From: Polytrichum commune
Lineage: Eukaryota; Streptophyta; Polytrichopsida; Polytrichales; Polytrichaceae
DNA: 64,000 nt
NCBI GenBank assembly: GCA_950295325.1
Contig: OX485808.1
Span: 29,098,527 to 29,162,526 of the forward strand
Direction of reading: 5' to 3'
Positions 11,301-23,700 of the stretch are shown here, piece after piece. Each line of letters starts with the position of its first letter. The first letter of the stretch is position 1. The notes beneath the pieces were generated by a model. The model was not told the DNA's origin, did not search any database, and was given only the letters and a program-made list of their open reading frames with translations. The translations under genes were made by a program, and so were the position numbers.

Positions 11301-13371
11301 ATTATTTAGGTCAATCTCATCCTAATGCCATATATACAAGGTGATTTTTCCTTGAGTATGGAGGTTTTTGGATGGTATATAGACCCTAATGGTATCAAAA
11401 AATAAATATCTACTCGAACATCCTACCCTACTGGCATCAAAAAAATGCAAAATCCTCATTATATACCTGAGTGGTATAAGAAAAAGGTGATAATTGTCCA
11501 AGACTGATTACTACCTTTTGCTATCCAGTACATCTAGAGACAAGAATTCAGTACTGCTGTTGCGAGTCTGCAATGACATATTTGATTTCTCTGATTTTTC
11601 TCAGATAAACTTTGATCTTCTTGGGGAGCTTATCAAGTTCAACAAGAATCTATTTCAGCGACTCAACCGATTCTTAGCAGGGGCCAAGTTCGACCAATTT
11701 GTAGAGGTACGGTCTCTTGGATCCACTGCTAATATCTCACTTAAGTTCCCAATATCTCACTTCTCCAATCTCGAGTCCTGACCTTACAGGCAGTGCTTAA
11801 CAGTAGGTAATCGAGCTGTGTTGTTTAAGAAACACTTTGAGGAGGCTTGAATTGCATCGCTGAAATGAGGGTGATCTGCAGGTCTTGGTGACGAATTTGG
11901 TGGACTCCAATGTATTTGTGCGGTCTGTGGTGCTGTCACTAGACTACTTCAAGAGGTCCTCACGCGATGAATTTCTAGGCTTGAACCAAAACCCAAGTGT
12001 GTCAACTATGGTAAAACAGTCGAGCATGAGCAGTGACAGCTACAAGTTTGGCAGCATTCCCAATTTTTTGAATAAAGAGGACGATGAGTTCTGCAAAATC
12101 ACTGCCTTTGTCTCGCACAACACTCTAAGACTGCTAAGGGACCTCATGTGTGCTGTGCAGCTAAGTGACATTAATCAGGTAACCATACGCACTGGAATAG
12201 AATCACTTCTGGCTTGTATGTACTGTCTAGATTCTATAAAAGATCAGGATTTAATATCCACAGCCTTTTTGGTAACTAACTTAATGGTACTTAAACATAT
12301 TGTTGGTAGGTTTTACATTGAAACTCAACCCTTTGTGTTGGTAACTTGGGACATGGGGGCTAGGAGGGTTAGCTCCCATTGAGGATTGTATCTGCCATGT
12401 GTCGGCACATGTTGCAACATGGGTTAGGAGCAATGTGCATGTAACATGCATGTAACTTACCATTAGAACTAAGTATAAGTTCCCGGGTGGGGCGAGGGAG
12501 ATGAGCCGTTGGTATCTTAAAAATAATGGTTAAGTCACTCACAGAGATGTTAACATACCATTTTGAACTATGGTTCCCAGGTGGTGTGAACCAGTGTTGA
12601 ACTGGTAATATATTCTTTTGATATCATGGGGTATTTCACAGTTTTTAATACCAGTAGGGTATGGGTATTTGACTTCTTCTTTTTTGTTTTCAATACCATT
12701 TGGGTATGTATACCATGCCAAGAACCTTGAAACCTAGGAAAAATCGCCCTAGTATCCATATAGTATAGAATGGTATTGATCCAAATAATAACTCAGGTAT
12801 ACAAAACTTCTCCCACCTTGAAATTTCCACCAAGTATTGGACTGGTATTACAATTTTGATACCCACAGGTAGGTCCTCTGTTACCATAATTAATAGTGAT
12901 TATTGATACCATACTTTCACCTATACACTAGACCAACACTGTTGCAAACCCTACCTAATTGACTCTAACTTTTGTGCTTCTTATGATAGATTCCTTATAA
13001 CAAGAAAGCTTGGTGGGAACCTGCAGGATAATATATGTGTGCTGAACACGGCGTTGATATTTTTCATATTTGCCGAGAGGAATAATGAGCTGCAGACATA
13101 CCTTCAGGCACTTAGGGCAGCCGACATGAAAGTCTTAGGAACGTTCCGATCGTTGCTTGAGTTTTGGCGTAGCTACTACCTCCGTAAACGGGGCCGTGAA
13201 CGTGTTTCCTTACAGTACTCCACCCAGTTACCGTTTTCAAATTGGCTTCGGATTGTGGACAGCCTTTGCTCCCATCCTGACTCCCCATACTCTCTCCTCC
13301 ACTCCCCTTCAACAGCTGTTCAGTGTGTGGCCTTGGCAGCTTCGAGTGAACCACCACCACGGAGGTGCTAG
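5387..13371 (+). CDS. TRPC4AP: TRPC4AP/TRUSS-family protein, predicted CUL4-DDB1 ligase receptor
   Basis: Reconstructed exons: 5387-5990, 7292-7443, 8142-8330, 8566-8838, 9497-9556, 9722-9859, 10298-10399, 10678-10784, 10882-10939, 11059-11142, 11605-11706, 11882-12178 and 13027-13371. They give 2511 bp, 836 residues; animal TRPC4AP has about 800. All introns are GT-AG and all joins keep frame. An in-frame TGA directly precedes the ATG. Family landmarks are RQLASFCRVLA (about residue 235), HHVEVLFVLCALC (407), LKIQYLRLIHNF (474), FWLASCVEAFLRG (543), INFDLLGELIKFN (590), LVDSNVFVRSVVLSLDYF (626) and LLEFWRSYYLRKRG (about 765), spanning the DUF3689 region of ARM-like helices. Known for animals: TRPC4AP serves as a DCAF-type substrate receptor of CUL4-DDB1. 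The same role in plants is inferred. Exon 3 must use the AAG acceptor at 8141, because the CAG four bases later gives the wrong frame. Identity is near certain; the function in this species is not. Confidence 0.92.
7558..7905. mobile_element. TIR element, family A (copy 1), gene 1 intron 2
   Basis: The ends are inverted: TTAACTCAA, GGGAGTTG and GGTTGTTTTGCATACAA on the left, with the reverse complements on the right (GTATGCAAAACAACCAACTC and TTGAGTTAA). The interior is co-linear with the reverse complement of 8868-9206. It is non-coding, about 350 bp, lies wholly inside intron 2 and is MITE-like. Confidence 0.8.
8868..9206. mobile_element. TIR element, family A (copy 2), gene 1 intron 4
   Basis: This copy is in opposite orientation to the one in intron 2. 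It begins with GGTCAGGAGTTGGTTGTTTT and ends with GGGACCAACTCCCAAC. The inner words GAGCAACCTA and CACCTCTTGGCATGCCAA are shared with copy 1 in inverse orientation. It is non-coding and lies between exons 4 and 5. Confidence 0.8.
11150..11490. repeat. AT-rich GGTATCA-type repeat I (copy 1), gene 1 intron 10
   Basis: This stretch of intron 10 is studded with GGTATCA/TGGTAT words. Its sense is inverse to the copies at 12450-12925 and 14760-15140. Shared features are the GGTATTACAATTTTGATACC motif (seen here as its complement near 11220) and runs such as ATCAAAAAA. It is diverged and non-coding. Confidence 0.5.
12450..12925. repeat. AT-rich repeat I (copy 2), gene 1 intron 12
   Basis: Shares with 14760-15140, in the same orientation, the series GTTTTCAATACCATT, GTATACCATGCCAAGA, CTAGTATC, TATTGATCCAAATAAT and GGTATTACAATTTTGATA. 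It fills most of the intron before the last exon. No reading frame persists. Confidence 0.65.
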
Positions 13372-13879
13372 AAGAAAAAAGTTGCAACTTATTGTATCAT
13401 TTGTGCATATACATTATGCTGTAACATCTGTAGGTAGAGAGGTGAATTATTGAGGTGTGACTAATTAATTCTGTTTGTGGGTCATGTTTAGGTTGCAAGT
13501 AGAGAGAGTGAGTGTAAGACAAGTTATAAGCATCCAGTTTCCTGATGTGTGCATTATCTGAGTAAAAGGTGCGTTACATGTCTTGTGCATTGTCTGCATC
13601 TGGTTGGTCTTCTTGGTAATCAGCATTGGGTGTCTATATTTTGAGCACATCACCTAATCTCATTGTAACACGTGTCTTTTTTAGTGTCTGTTCTTAACTA
13701 TAAGCCTTGCTATATACCACTCAATTAGAGGTGTCCAATTAAGTAGTGCCTGTACAATAATGTGGAATTCTGTGTCTGAAACAAGGCAGCCAGGAAGATG
13801 AACGTGGCTGTTAGAGCCAGTTCAAATGAGGTGAATTGAGTTGAGTGGAGAATTAGCTGATGATGTGTAATGGATCCAA

Positions 13880-14370
13880 TTGCAATGTTAGGTCTGGGTT
13901 TGTGGGTTTAACTTAGGTCATCAAATTCTGGACACACAAGATGTGAGTGAGATTCTCTTTAGAAATAGATGTGCACGCGAGTAGTTAGTGGTAGGTTTAA
14001 ACCCTTGTATTGGGTTCGGATCATCAAATTGTGGACATCCAAGATATGAGTGAAACTCTCCGTAGAGATAAATTCACAAAATTTACAAGTGGCTGGCTAA
14101 GGTGTAGCATTGTTTGTGGTGGTATCCAAAGCCATGTGGACATTTAAGATGAAAGTGGTATTTTCTGTAGAGTTGGATACACATATAGGAGTGGCCAGCT
14201 AGGGTATGGCATTGTTTGCAATGGGTCCAATTTATGATGTAAATCTGGGTTCATGGATTGGGCTTAGATCATCGAATTGTGGACAATATCAAAGATATGA
14301 TTATCATAGGTCCAGTGAAATGCTCTGTAGACATAAATAGACATTCACAAGTGGCTGGGTGTAGCATTAT
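13880..14370 (+). repeat. Degenerate tandem repeat downstream of gene 1
   Basis: Four imperfect copies of a 105-140 bp unit. The core ATCAAATTGTGGACATCCAA recurs at about 13921, 14025, 14132 and 14272, followed each time by AGATATGAGTG..., a TCTGTAGA..AATA word and (in three copies) CAAGTGGCTGGC or similar with GTGTAGCATTGTTTG. It starts about 0.5 kb after the stop codon. No gene is seen between 13372 and 14760. Confidence 0.7.
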
Positions 14371-14759
14371 TTTCTGGTGAAGACCACAACGATTCCTCAA
14401 TGATAGGACACCTGAAAGATTTGGCTGCCGAATCCATCTGTTCTGATGCCTCATACATGAGGCTTTATTGGCAATTCTCATTTGGAAAAACCAGTGGGAC
14501 TTTTTGCTCACAACCAATCCTCTTCCTTCATCAAGGCATAGAGAAGGATGGATGTGGGAGTTGATGTTTACTTCCTTTGTTTCTATTTTGTTTGGTATAA
14601 CGACTAACTGCACTAAACTTTCAAGGGAACGCATGGGAGAAGGTTTATAGGACCAATTTCATACTATGATCCATAAATTGTTTGTCTCCACTCCATGGAT
14701 TCCACTGCTAGACAGTAATTGAGGTCAAATCCACTCTTACAACTACATCCACATTGTTA

Positions 14760-15140
14760 AATAAGAAAACCTAGTTGTGGTTTAAGGTGAGCCCAAACTC
14801 AACCACTCAAATAGAGTAGCTGTGTGTAAATTGTGTTGGTATGGTATCATCTTCTTTTGATGCCATTTGGTATTTATGATGAGGATTTCACATTTTTTGA
14901 TACCTAGAGGGTATGGGTTATTTTGTTTTCAATATCATTGAGGTCTATGTATCATGCAAGAGTCTTTATAACTAAGAAAAATCATCCTAGTATCAATATG
15001 ATTGAGAATGATATTGATCCAAATAATTACTCAAGTTTACAAAGATTCTCTCACCTTGACATACACACCAAATATCAATATTTACCTGGTATTACAATTT
15101 TGATATCTGTGGATAGGTTCTTTGATGCCAAATAGGCACA
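14760..15140. repeat. AT-rich repeat I (copy 3)
   Basis: A direct copy of the intron-12 repeat of gene 1 about 2.2 kb upstream, with the same ordered words (GTTTTCAATATCATT, TATGTATCATGCAAGAG, CTAGTATCAATATGATTG, GGTATTACAATTTTGATA). It is intergenic and non-coding. Confidence 0.65.
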
Positions 15141-15194
15141 TGACTTCTGTCACACCTTTCGGCAAGGGTAGCAAGAGTGGATCGGGTGTCAACT

Positions 15195-15672
15195 TCAATG
15201 CTCCAGATGTGAGTGGCATTGCCACCTAAATTGGAATAACAGTTTGTTTCTGAATCGCTTCTATTTGCTTCAAGCATCAACTCTTAAAATTATTCATTAC
15301 CACTCACGAGAAGTTATGTGGGTCTAATTATACCTCTCTGAGGATTTGCACCCACATAAGCACAACACCATCAAAGTGCTCCAAATTCATGCTGAATCTG
15401 GTAGCTCCTGATGATGGGAAAGTTTTAAGCGCTCCACTTGTAAGTGACACTGCCACCCAAATTAGAACAACACTTGTTTCTGATTTGCTCCTAATGCTTC
15501 TAAGCATGAATTTATAACACTAGTCTTCAGCACTCACAAGAAGTTACGTGGGCCTAAGACACCTATATGGGATTTGCACCCACATAAACAAAACCCCATC
15601 AAGAGCCTCCAGACTCGTGCTGAATCTGGTAGCTCCTGATGACAGGAGAGTTTCGAGGGCTGATTGATGCTA
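15195..15672 (+). repeat. Two-unit tandem duplication, ~231-bp unit
   Basis: The segment from 15201 recurs from 15432 with substitutions. Shared words include GTAAGTGACACTGCCACC/GTGAGTGGCATTGCCACC, GATTTGCACCCACATAA, GCTGAATCTGGTAGCTCCTG and AAGTTAYGTGGG. It runs directly into the coding-like relic at 15700, and part of each unit (PDVSG-like) resembles the PDVSAAM motif there. It may be repeated exons of a dead gene. Confidence 0.6.
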
Positions 15673-15699
15673 GTGATCGAGTGGAATTGAAATCATTTG

Positions 15700-16400
15700 G
15701 CGCCTGAATGTGGACATTGAAGAACATAAACCCTTTGAAGGACATTGGGAACTTGAACCCCTTCAAGGGTACAGCTAGTGTCCCAGATGTGTCGGCTGCC
15801 ATGAGCGACGCGAAGAATGCTGCTTCGAGTGTTGCGTCTCACATCAAGAGCCACGCCATGAACAACCCCTGTTACGGATGGATCCAAGACAATTCTCAAC
15901 AAGGCTGCTAGCATTCCCAACCCACAGTTGAACCCCATCGAGCTCATCAACAAAGAACTCGGTGGGATCCATTCCTTTGGTGATGTGCATAGTGCAGATG
16001 AAGGGGAGACCACACACGCTCAAAAACGCCGGTTTCAAAACCAAGTTCCCGGGGGTGGATTTGAAATGTTTGTTTTCAGCTCCGTGTCGGAAACGGAGGT
16101 TTTAAGCCTCCGTTTTGGATCGGAATTGAAAGCAGATGATTCTAGATACCTGATAGAAGGAGGATCAGCCTTGACACCAAACTTCTCAAGGTCATGCACA
16201 TGTCAAGGTTAAAATTCTTTTATCTCAACATTCCAAACTACGTTTTGAAACTGGCATTTTTGGATGTGTGGGGGCCTCCACATAAAGGTGTTGTCTTAGA
16301 CACAAAGAGCAAGGCCCTTCAATAATCCCATTGCAGACGGTGCAAAGCCACAGTTGAACCCCATCGAGGACGGCAAGCAACTCATCAATAAGAACACTGG
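15700..16400 (+). pseudogene. Unrecognised coding relic
   Basis: A frame from 15708 reads NPFKGTASVPDVSAAMSDAK... and an alanine/serine-rich helix-like stretch, then meets a stop at 15911. In another frame, from about 15913, LNPIELINKELGG follows, and a related motif (PQLNPIEDGKQLINKN) recurs at 16350-16410. The repeated motifs, the frame change and the higher GC than surrounding DNA suggest decayed coding sequence. I do not recognise the family. A small spliced gene is an alternative that I cannot rule out. Confidence 0.35.
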
Positions 16401-16420
16401 AAATTAAGTTTATTAACCTT

Positions 16421-17364
16421 AAACGATTGAGGGGTTTAGAGCGATCTCAAAATCTGTTATAAAAGGCATGTTCTTCTTCATGAAAGAGAGAACTTCATAA
16501 GACAAAGGTGTTGATGAAAGGATGGTACACAAATGTATAATGTTGGTGCTTCGAATGAAGCTTACAATATTTATTTGGACATTATAAAAGGGTCTTCATA
16601 TGACAATATCTCATAAATATAAATGTGATTTGCCTAACTTTGACTAGACATCAAAATTAAACAATTGGCGGCATTGTGGTGGGGGTGGGCTCAACGAAGC
16701 CTCAAGCCTTCACATCGGAGCTACAAGCCCTACAAGAGACTCCAACCACATCTGAGCTACCCTTGAATCCCCAACGAGCTGGCAAAGGTGACTGGGAGAC
16801 AAAAAATGGTCATTTAGGCGCTTAGGGGTTAAGCATGTGAATTTCGATGCAAACTTGTTCAGGTGATAGGAGAGGTCAAATTGTTGCCAGTAGCATGTAA
16901 ATCAATGTACACAATGTAACAAATACATACATTGAAAGTGTGATTTAAATGAAACAAGATAAATACATTTTTATTGAGAGATTGTGGTAGAGGCTCCACA
17001 TGGGATCCATCAAGGCGCCATTTCAGCATTGTAATTTTTATGAGAAGTTCAAGCTCTCAAGTTGAAAGTGCAAATGTAAAATGGACTTGAATGGACAAGC
17101 ATGAGTAACAACTGAGTCCCCGTCAATGAGAAAGACTCCATTAACTAAGCTCTTAACCTCTAGTGGGCCTAAGTATTGGGGCTCATAATTTCTGGATTTA
17201 GACCCAAATGATTGCGTGCCAATACAAATCATTTGTGGGTCTTTTGGACGCATTTCCATTGAGAAACAAAAATGGATCTTTAATGGCATCAAGATAAAAT
17301 TTCTCTCCATAACTAATATTTTTGTCCCATTTTTGTATAGAATTTTCACCCCTTCAGCATAATA
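16421..17364. other. Intergenic, no gene seen
   Basis: AT-rich sequence. A minus-strand frame at 17038-17349 (103 codons, containing YLGPLEVKSLVNGVFLIDGD) is open but matches nothing I recognise. It could be a retroelement tail or chance. Nothing else here is supportable. Confidence 0.3.
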
Positions 17365-18640
17365 ATGTGGGTTTTAGAATCAAAAAATGAATCAGAATTG
17401 CAAATTCTTCAAACAAGTCAATCCCTTCAACCGTTTCTATACATACCTCAAAGACTTGCATCCGTCAAAATTTATCTACTCCGAACCCTTAAGAGTGCAT
17501 ATTCTGGAAGGAAACTCCAAGGCCTTGCAATCCCCCATATCCAAGTTCTTCAAACAACTCAATTCCCCCAAATCTTCTGGTATTTTCTGTAAAGACTTGC
17601 ATCCACTGAATGATAATTTCTCCAAAGCCTTGAGAGTGAATATTTAGAAAGAAACACCTCTAGAGCCTCACAATCCCACATGTCCAATTTATTCAAACAA
17701 CTCAATTCCCCAAATCTTATAGTATTTTCCCCAAAGATTTGTATCCTCCAAATGACACTTCCTCCAAAACCTTGAGACTACACAATCTGGAAGGAAACTC
17801 TTCCAGGGCTCACAATTCCACATGTACGATTTCTTCAAATAAGTCAACCCCCCAACCCTTATAGTATTTTCCTCAAAGATTTGCATCCATAGATTGATAC
17901 TCCTTGCAAAGCCTTGAGAGTGCATATTCTAGAAGGAAACTCCTCCAAGGCCTCACAACCCCACATGTCCAATTTCTTCAAGCATGTCAACCCCCCCAAC
18001 CATTCAGATATTATTCACAAAGGTTTACAACCTTTGAATGTTAATTCCTCCAAGGCCTTCAGAGTGTATATTCCGGAAGGAACCTTCTCTAAGCTCTCAC
18101 ATCTTGAGATGTTCAAGTGGATTAGAGAGGTCAAGTGGATTAAGTCTTTGTGCAATTTTTTGAAATCTTTGCAACAATAATTGTTTAGTTCTTCCAATTC
18201 CAAGTTTCCAAGACCAATCGGAAAATCCCCATGTGGAAATGTACAATCCACAAAAGATAATCGTTTCAAGAATTTAGGTTGGAGATTATGAAAAATCATA
18301 GGTGTGAAGATTTTGATTTTGAGTAGTTCAAGTACACCCAATTGTTGAAGATAGTCTTGAGCAACAGTTGTGAAATTGTTGATGAAAAAACTCTTGGTGC
18401 TCTGAAAACTCATTGTGGAGGGTTAAAAGATGGATCCTCAACCATTTCAATGTTACAATTTTGCGAATGATAGCAAAAGCATGTCGATATCTTCACAATT
18501 TTGAACAATCAAGTATCAAAGGCTTACATTTGTTTGAGATGCAAAATTATTTCATTCAAACATTGTAAATGAAGGGCCTTCTACAAGTTCTATGCTTTGC
18601 AAGTACAACACCAAATGCAATCAATCCTAATTGTCACCAT
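17365..18640 (-). pseudogene. Decayed leucine-rich-repeat array (NLR-type LRR relic)
   Basis: On the minus strand an open segment (18413-18015) reads LTSLIHLNISRCESLEKVPS and GIYTLKALEELTFKGCKPL, then a stop. Continuing to 17365, about five further units of roughly 144 bp keep the pattern LKKLDMWGCEALEEFPS..CTLKAL and GCKSLRKIP-like, but with stops and frame changes in every frame. The period equals two 24-residue LRRs. Such paired LRRs with alternating W-x-C and G-C-K positions are typical of plant NLR ectodomain-like regions. No NB-ARC or TIR motif survives upstream, although diverged coding-like sequence may reach about 19370. It is a dead gene fragment; parent family membership is inferred. 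Confidence 0.75.
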
Positions 18641-20745
18641 ATTTTAACAAAATATGAAAGAACCAACAACTTCATTTATATTATGCGTCATACCTTGTGA
18701 TTCCAATATTTGGGGAACGTTGCCAAAGATAAATTCCAAAGTCAAGTTTGCTGAAAATACATGTCAGTGGTCACAACTTCAATATTCCCAACAAGTATCT
18801 ATGATACCCCACAGTGCCCACACTGTGAGACATTAAAAGCAAATTCACAGAACTCCAATCATCGCAATCGACAGATTTCCCATTGACACACTTCTCTATC
18901 AATAGCCTCATGAGCGAAGTCATCATCATTGCTAAAAATTTAAATTATAGCATTGCGATGCTTTTGAGATATAAAACTGTCTACTGGAATTGTTCTTTGG
19001 GCTTGAAGCATTGAGCATGGAAGCAGACTTAAAGTATACAATTTGAGTGTTCAAATCATGGAATAGTTTCCAGTCATCGGCACAAGTACAACAAGCACGG
19101 GATCCCATTTCCTCGGTCCCCTCACAACTTCGTTAACACTAGATCTGTGTCCTCGCATGAAATGATTTGAATCCCTTCATATACTTTTGCACCGCCAGAA
19201 TAGAAAGAAAGAAGAAAATCACATATTCGAAGGCTAGAGTACCAATTTTTTCTAAGAAACGAGAAACACTTTGCAAGCGATCAAACCCCCAAAAGTCACG
19301 ATGTACAAGGATCTTGGCGCATTCACTCCCTGAACCCTACAACTCCCTCGTATTCATTCATAAACCTTGACATGCCAACTCCAATAGAAACATATACACA
19401 ACATCAGCAAGCGGCTCCTAAGGACCCCTTCCCCCGTCTGATCGGCAAAGAAATTCAATGATCTTAACGATACGCCTGACCACAACCACTTGAAACATTA
19501 TAACTACAGGACATCATCAACTCACGCAGAGCAGAACTACCTACCCATCCACCAACACATCCACCCCCGTTCCAAGAAGCCACCGCAGTCAAGAGCACAT
19601 TGGCACTCCTCTGCAACATCATGATTTCATCTTCAACCCTGATGATGTACATACTCAGGGTTTTGAGATGTTTGTCAGGTGGAAGATCTGAACTCAAAAC
19701 CCTGATGATGTCTATACAGATATATATATCATGTTTCATCTTCAACCCTGATGATGCCAAAGTTGCTCCATTTCAAAGCATGTTTTGCAGAAGAGGAAGC
19801 TCACCCAAGTGTTGCATGGCTGAAGCTCATATGTCCTACTGTCGTATGATCGAGCCTTTTCTTTTCCCTTTCGGACACTGATAAGGAGGCTTCACTCAAT
19901 AGAGTTATTTGCATATGAAACCATGGGTTTAAGTCCCAAAGTTTGAGGATTAACACAAAGTCACCGAAGTTTTCTTGATGCTCAAAATATCATACGCAAA
20001 GAGTGGTTCCAAGCTCTTAAAATCCGGCATTTTAGGTTGTCCTACTAGGATGGGTGGGCCAAGCTAGCCTTATGTAGGCCAATCTGGGATGTAGGATAGA
20101 AGGTCCCATGCACATGCCCTATTTAGAACCTAATATTCTTTGAGGAGTGGAAAGAGGAGGTCCTAAAAGTTTCACACAACTTTCAAAATAGTCTTCGATA
20201 CACAACGAGCTATACAAGCTCTTACTAGAAAGATTTGTCGCTAAAGAATCAAACCCATGGATTCATCCCTCTTTGAGAAACTGATCAAATAACTCTTAAG
20301 TTGAGTCCAATTTGTTCAACGGATTTTTGTTGTTACATACTAAGTTAAGGGCAAATCTTGGGGTCCAAAACACCCCTTCATGGACCTCATTTTTCGACTC
20401 AAGGTTGGACCAAAGCTTGAAGATTGGTTTTTTAAGTTGGGACTGCCAAGACCATGTTGATTGTCAAACCTTTTGAGTACATCAAGAAACTAGCAAACAT
20501 ATTGATGTAGCTACAACAGTGCCTATGCACTAAATCATGTTGATCATGGCACAGTATCCACATCCAGTATTAGATAACATGAATGGTTCTCCTAGTGGCC
20601 TTTGTAGGTCTTGAACCAAAATTATCTGATATATTACTCTCCACATCAGAAAAATGTGTTTGCTAAGATGCCGTCAAAACGAGACCGCTTTCTCTAAAAC
20701 CAAAATTTGGTCTTCTAATTTACACCTCAAGAAAAATTAATTTAC
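18641..20745. other. Intergenic; possible upstream relic, no gene
   Basis: Several frames are interrupted by stops. The minus strand at 18660-19370 could be further decayed sequence of the LRR gene. At 19625-19760 the phrase ACCCTGATGATG occurs three times in about 130 bp. A fragment of repeat G (GGGGTCC...CCTTCATGGACC) lies at about 20355-20430. Nothing is intact. Confidence 0.4.
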
Positions 20746-20746
20746 A

Positions 20747-23700
20747 TCACAGTTGTAAATTTCTTACTGTTTCTTGTGCTACTTCAGTGGGGACATCAGT
20801 ACTGATTTGTGCTCTCATTTCCAGATCTCTCCTCCTGTCAGATCTGCTCAGAGACCCACTTTCATCTTCGCTTGTATTGATTCGATCCATAGAATCTCGG
20901 AACGACTTGTTCCTAGCAAGCCTGTTGGAGTTACACTCTGCAGTTGAATCATCAGATGGCAAGGACCTGGAGCCAGCGAGGTGAAGTTGATGTGAGCTTC
21001 CTCCACTAGCCTCTAAGAAAGGTGAATCGTCGGCGTGCACTCGACTTGACCTTCGATTCGAACCAATGTTGGAGCCGTTCTCATCTCGACAGATGTGTCG
21101 GGAGTTTGTTTGTGGATGAATAGAGATACCCTCCAATTCTGATCCGTTTTCTGATTCTTTTGGAGGGACATGTGCAGTGAAATTATGGGGAGTTTTGGAG
21201 CCCGGTGAAACGTCATTGGCATCGTCTCCACCTCCTCTTGGGGCGGTGCCATTCTTTAACGTCTCATCATCGTCACTATCACTTTCCATAGGGGGGGATA
21301 GCTTGATTGAACGATGCAAATACGCCAACTCTAAAAAGTTCTTCACATCTACTGGTGGCTCCTGTTTGTCTTTGCGCCTCGCCTCCTGCATTCACCAGTA
21401 AGAAATCAACACTGGCATAAAGTTCATATTTCTAGATATGATTAAACTAAAATATGTGAAGCTCATCTCAAAGAGAGAAACATCCACAAACATCATTGCT
21501 CGCCCATTCACTAGATCAAGAACACTTCATGGATTAATTGTGGAATTGAGAGACTTCTAATCTACTTCTACATACTATTCTGAATATTGAAGGTATGAAG
21601 GTAGGAGATGTTACCTCTAAAGGGTAGTTCTTGAAAGCAGGAAGGAACTTCTGACAGCAATAAAGATGGAAGATTATAGTGAAGCAAGGCAGCGGAAGTA
21701 AGAATGGTGTTGATGCTACTGCTTGCTTAACGGAAAACAAACCAATCAAGGCAATCTGCTTGATCAGAAGTGCCACAATAATATTGCGATGAACAAAAGG
21801 CCAATATGCTGCGGCACTCTCATATCTTGGCTCATACACATTGATAACCTGCCAATGAATGCAGAGGTTATCCAAGCTTCATCAAGTATCCAGGAAAATT
21901 CAGACCTTGACGGAAATGTCAATAGGACTGCAGGAAATTCCAAATAATTTAGGACTGTCATAATAAAGCCTCAGCCCTACTAAAAACAAATGTTATCAGG
22001 AAGTAAAAGGAGTGATAGTATGAACCTATAGGAATCTAACATCTACAGACCTTGCAGATTAATGGAAGGGGCAGATATCATACCTGATTTCGATATACAA
22101 TGTAGCCGAGGGCGAAGTATACACATACGAAGGGTAGTATAAGAGGTGAGATGATTGCATAGACAAGCCCTAGTAGAAAATACAGGCTAACACGAGACAA
22201 TACAATACTGTACTGGGGAGGTGTAGCCGGAATCACTTTTACTCGCTCTTTATCAGTTTGCACCCTGCTGTTCTGGAGATGATATATTAATAGTGGCAAT
22301 AGGCGAAAGATCTCTGCAGCATTGCTAGTCCAACCATCGATCATGATATATGTCATGAAAAAAGTAGCCTTCATAGGTATTGACACCCCGAGAGCGTTAG
22401 GAATCCTGCCCATTGAAAAAGAAACCAAACATCAGTTGGCATTCATTGCTTTTGTTGCAACAATATCTAGTCCATACTGTTGCTGATAAAATCTCTGCTG
22501 AATAAAACATTCAGTTGTCTGCCAGTGGAAGTTTCCTGAAATGAGATACTTCTATATAATGCAAGATTCCTGTAATAGCACAGTTTGACTGCACAAAGAA
22601 TCACTGAGAAGTATAGGGTGTCTATGCAGATATAAAATACATGTCCATGTTATGCAGGTTACATTAGGTCTAGCCCGGACAACTTTAAATAATGCAATCA
22701 TTGAACTCATGGCAATCAATGATATACATCAGACCAGCACCTACATCATGCATGAAAAAAAGAAAATGCCACAACATCCAATGTCTTCATCAGTTCCGAA
22801 CAATGTGTACAGATCAAGACTTAGAAACATATATGCACATTGCTCATCCTACACATACATATAGGATATGCTACTTACGTTGCAGGAGCTGTAAGGTACT
22901 GCTTGAACTGCTCAAACAGGGAACCCAGAAGAACATTGCCGAAGAACACATTGACAATCATAAATATATGGTACTTGAAAGCTGCATATTTGTCTATTTT
23001 GGAATATGACACGTGGCCTTCAAACTTAGTAAGGGCCATCAAAAGAAAGGGAAGGATAGCCAGGAATGCCTTCATAAGCAGTCCGGGTAGGTACCCTTGT
23101 ATAAATGATGTCACAAACTTCCTGGAGTAAGAGTACACAGAAATTAGTGACAAAAACGGTCTGGTCACCAACAGTGTGGTCAACATGCTGGAATAACAAG
23201 GTTGACTGGAGTTCTACAACACTTCTGTCCAACCAAACATCTGAGAGAAGCATAAACATAGATAAAACATCAAGAATGGTGTGTAAAGCAGAACTCACAA
23301 TTTGGTGACAGGCTTGAGGAATGGAAACCATTTGTTCAAGGAATCCAGGTTTGCCAGCGATTGAACAAATGCCACTGGAATGAAGTAAAAGAATACGAGT
23401 GCAAACACAACTAAACTTATAATCAGTCGTCGGAAATTCAGCATCATGTAAGGTAGTGCCAGGTTATTCCAGTAGACATCACGAGGCTCTGGAGCCCACT
23501 CAGTCAACCATGTTGTATGATCTTTACTTTGTTGAGTCTGAGCGCACACTGCAGCACCCCAGCGGGAGTTGAAGGAGACAAACCCAGCCCTCATAACATA
23601 TTTTTCATCTGACAGAATTTTTTTGCGCTCAACCTTAATCTGCAACAAACATCTGAGTCAATTTTGAGTGGTCCTGATCCGCACAGAGCACTTAATACAT

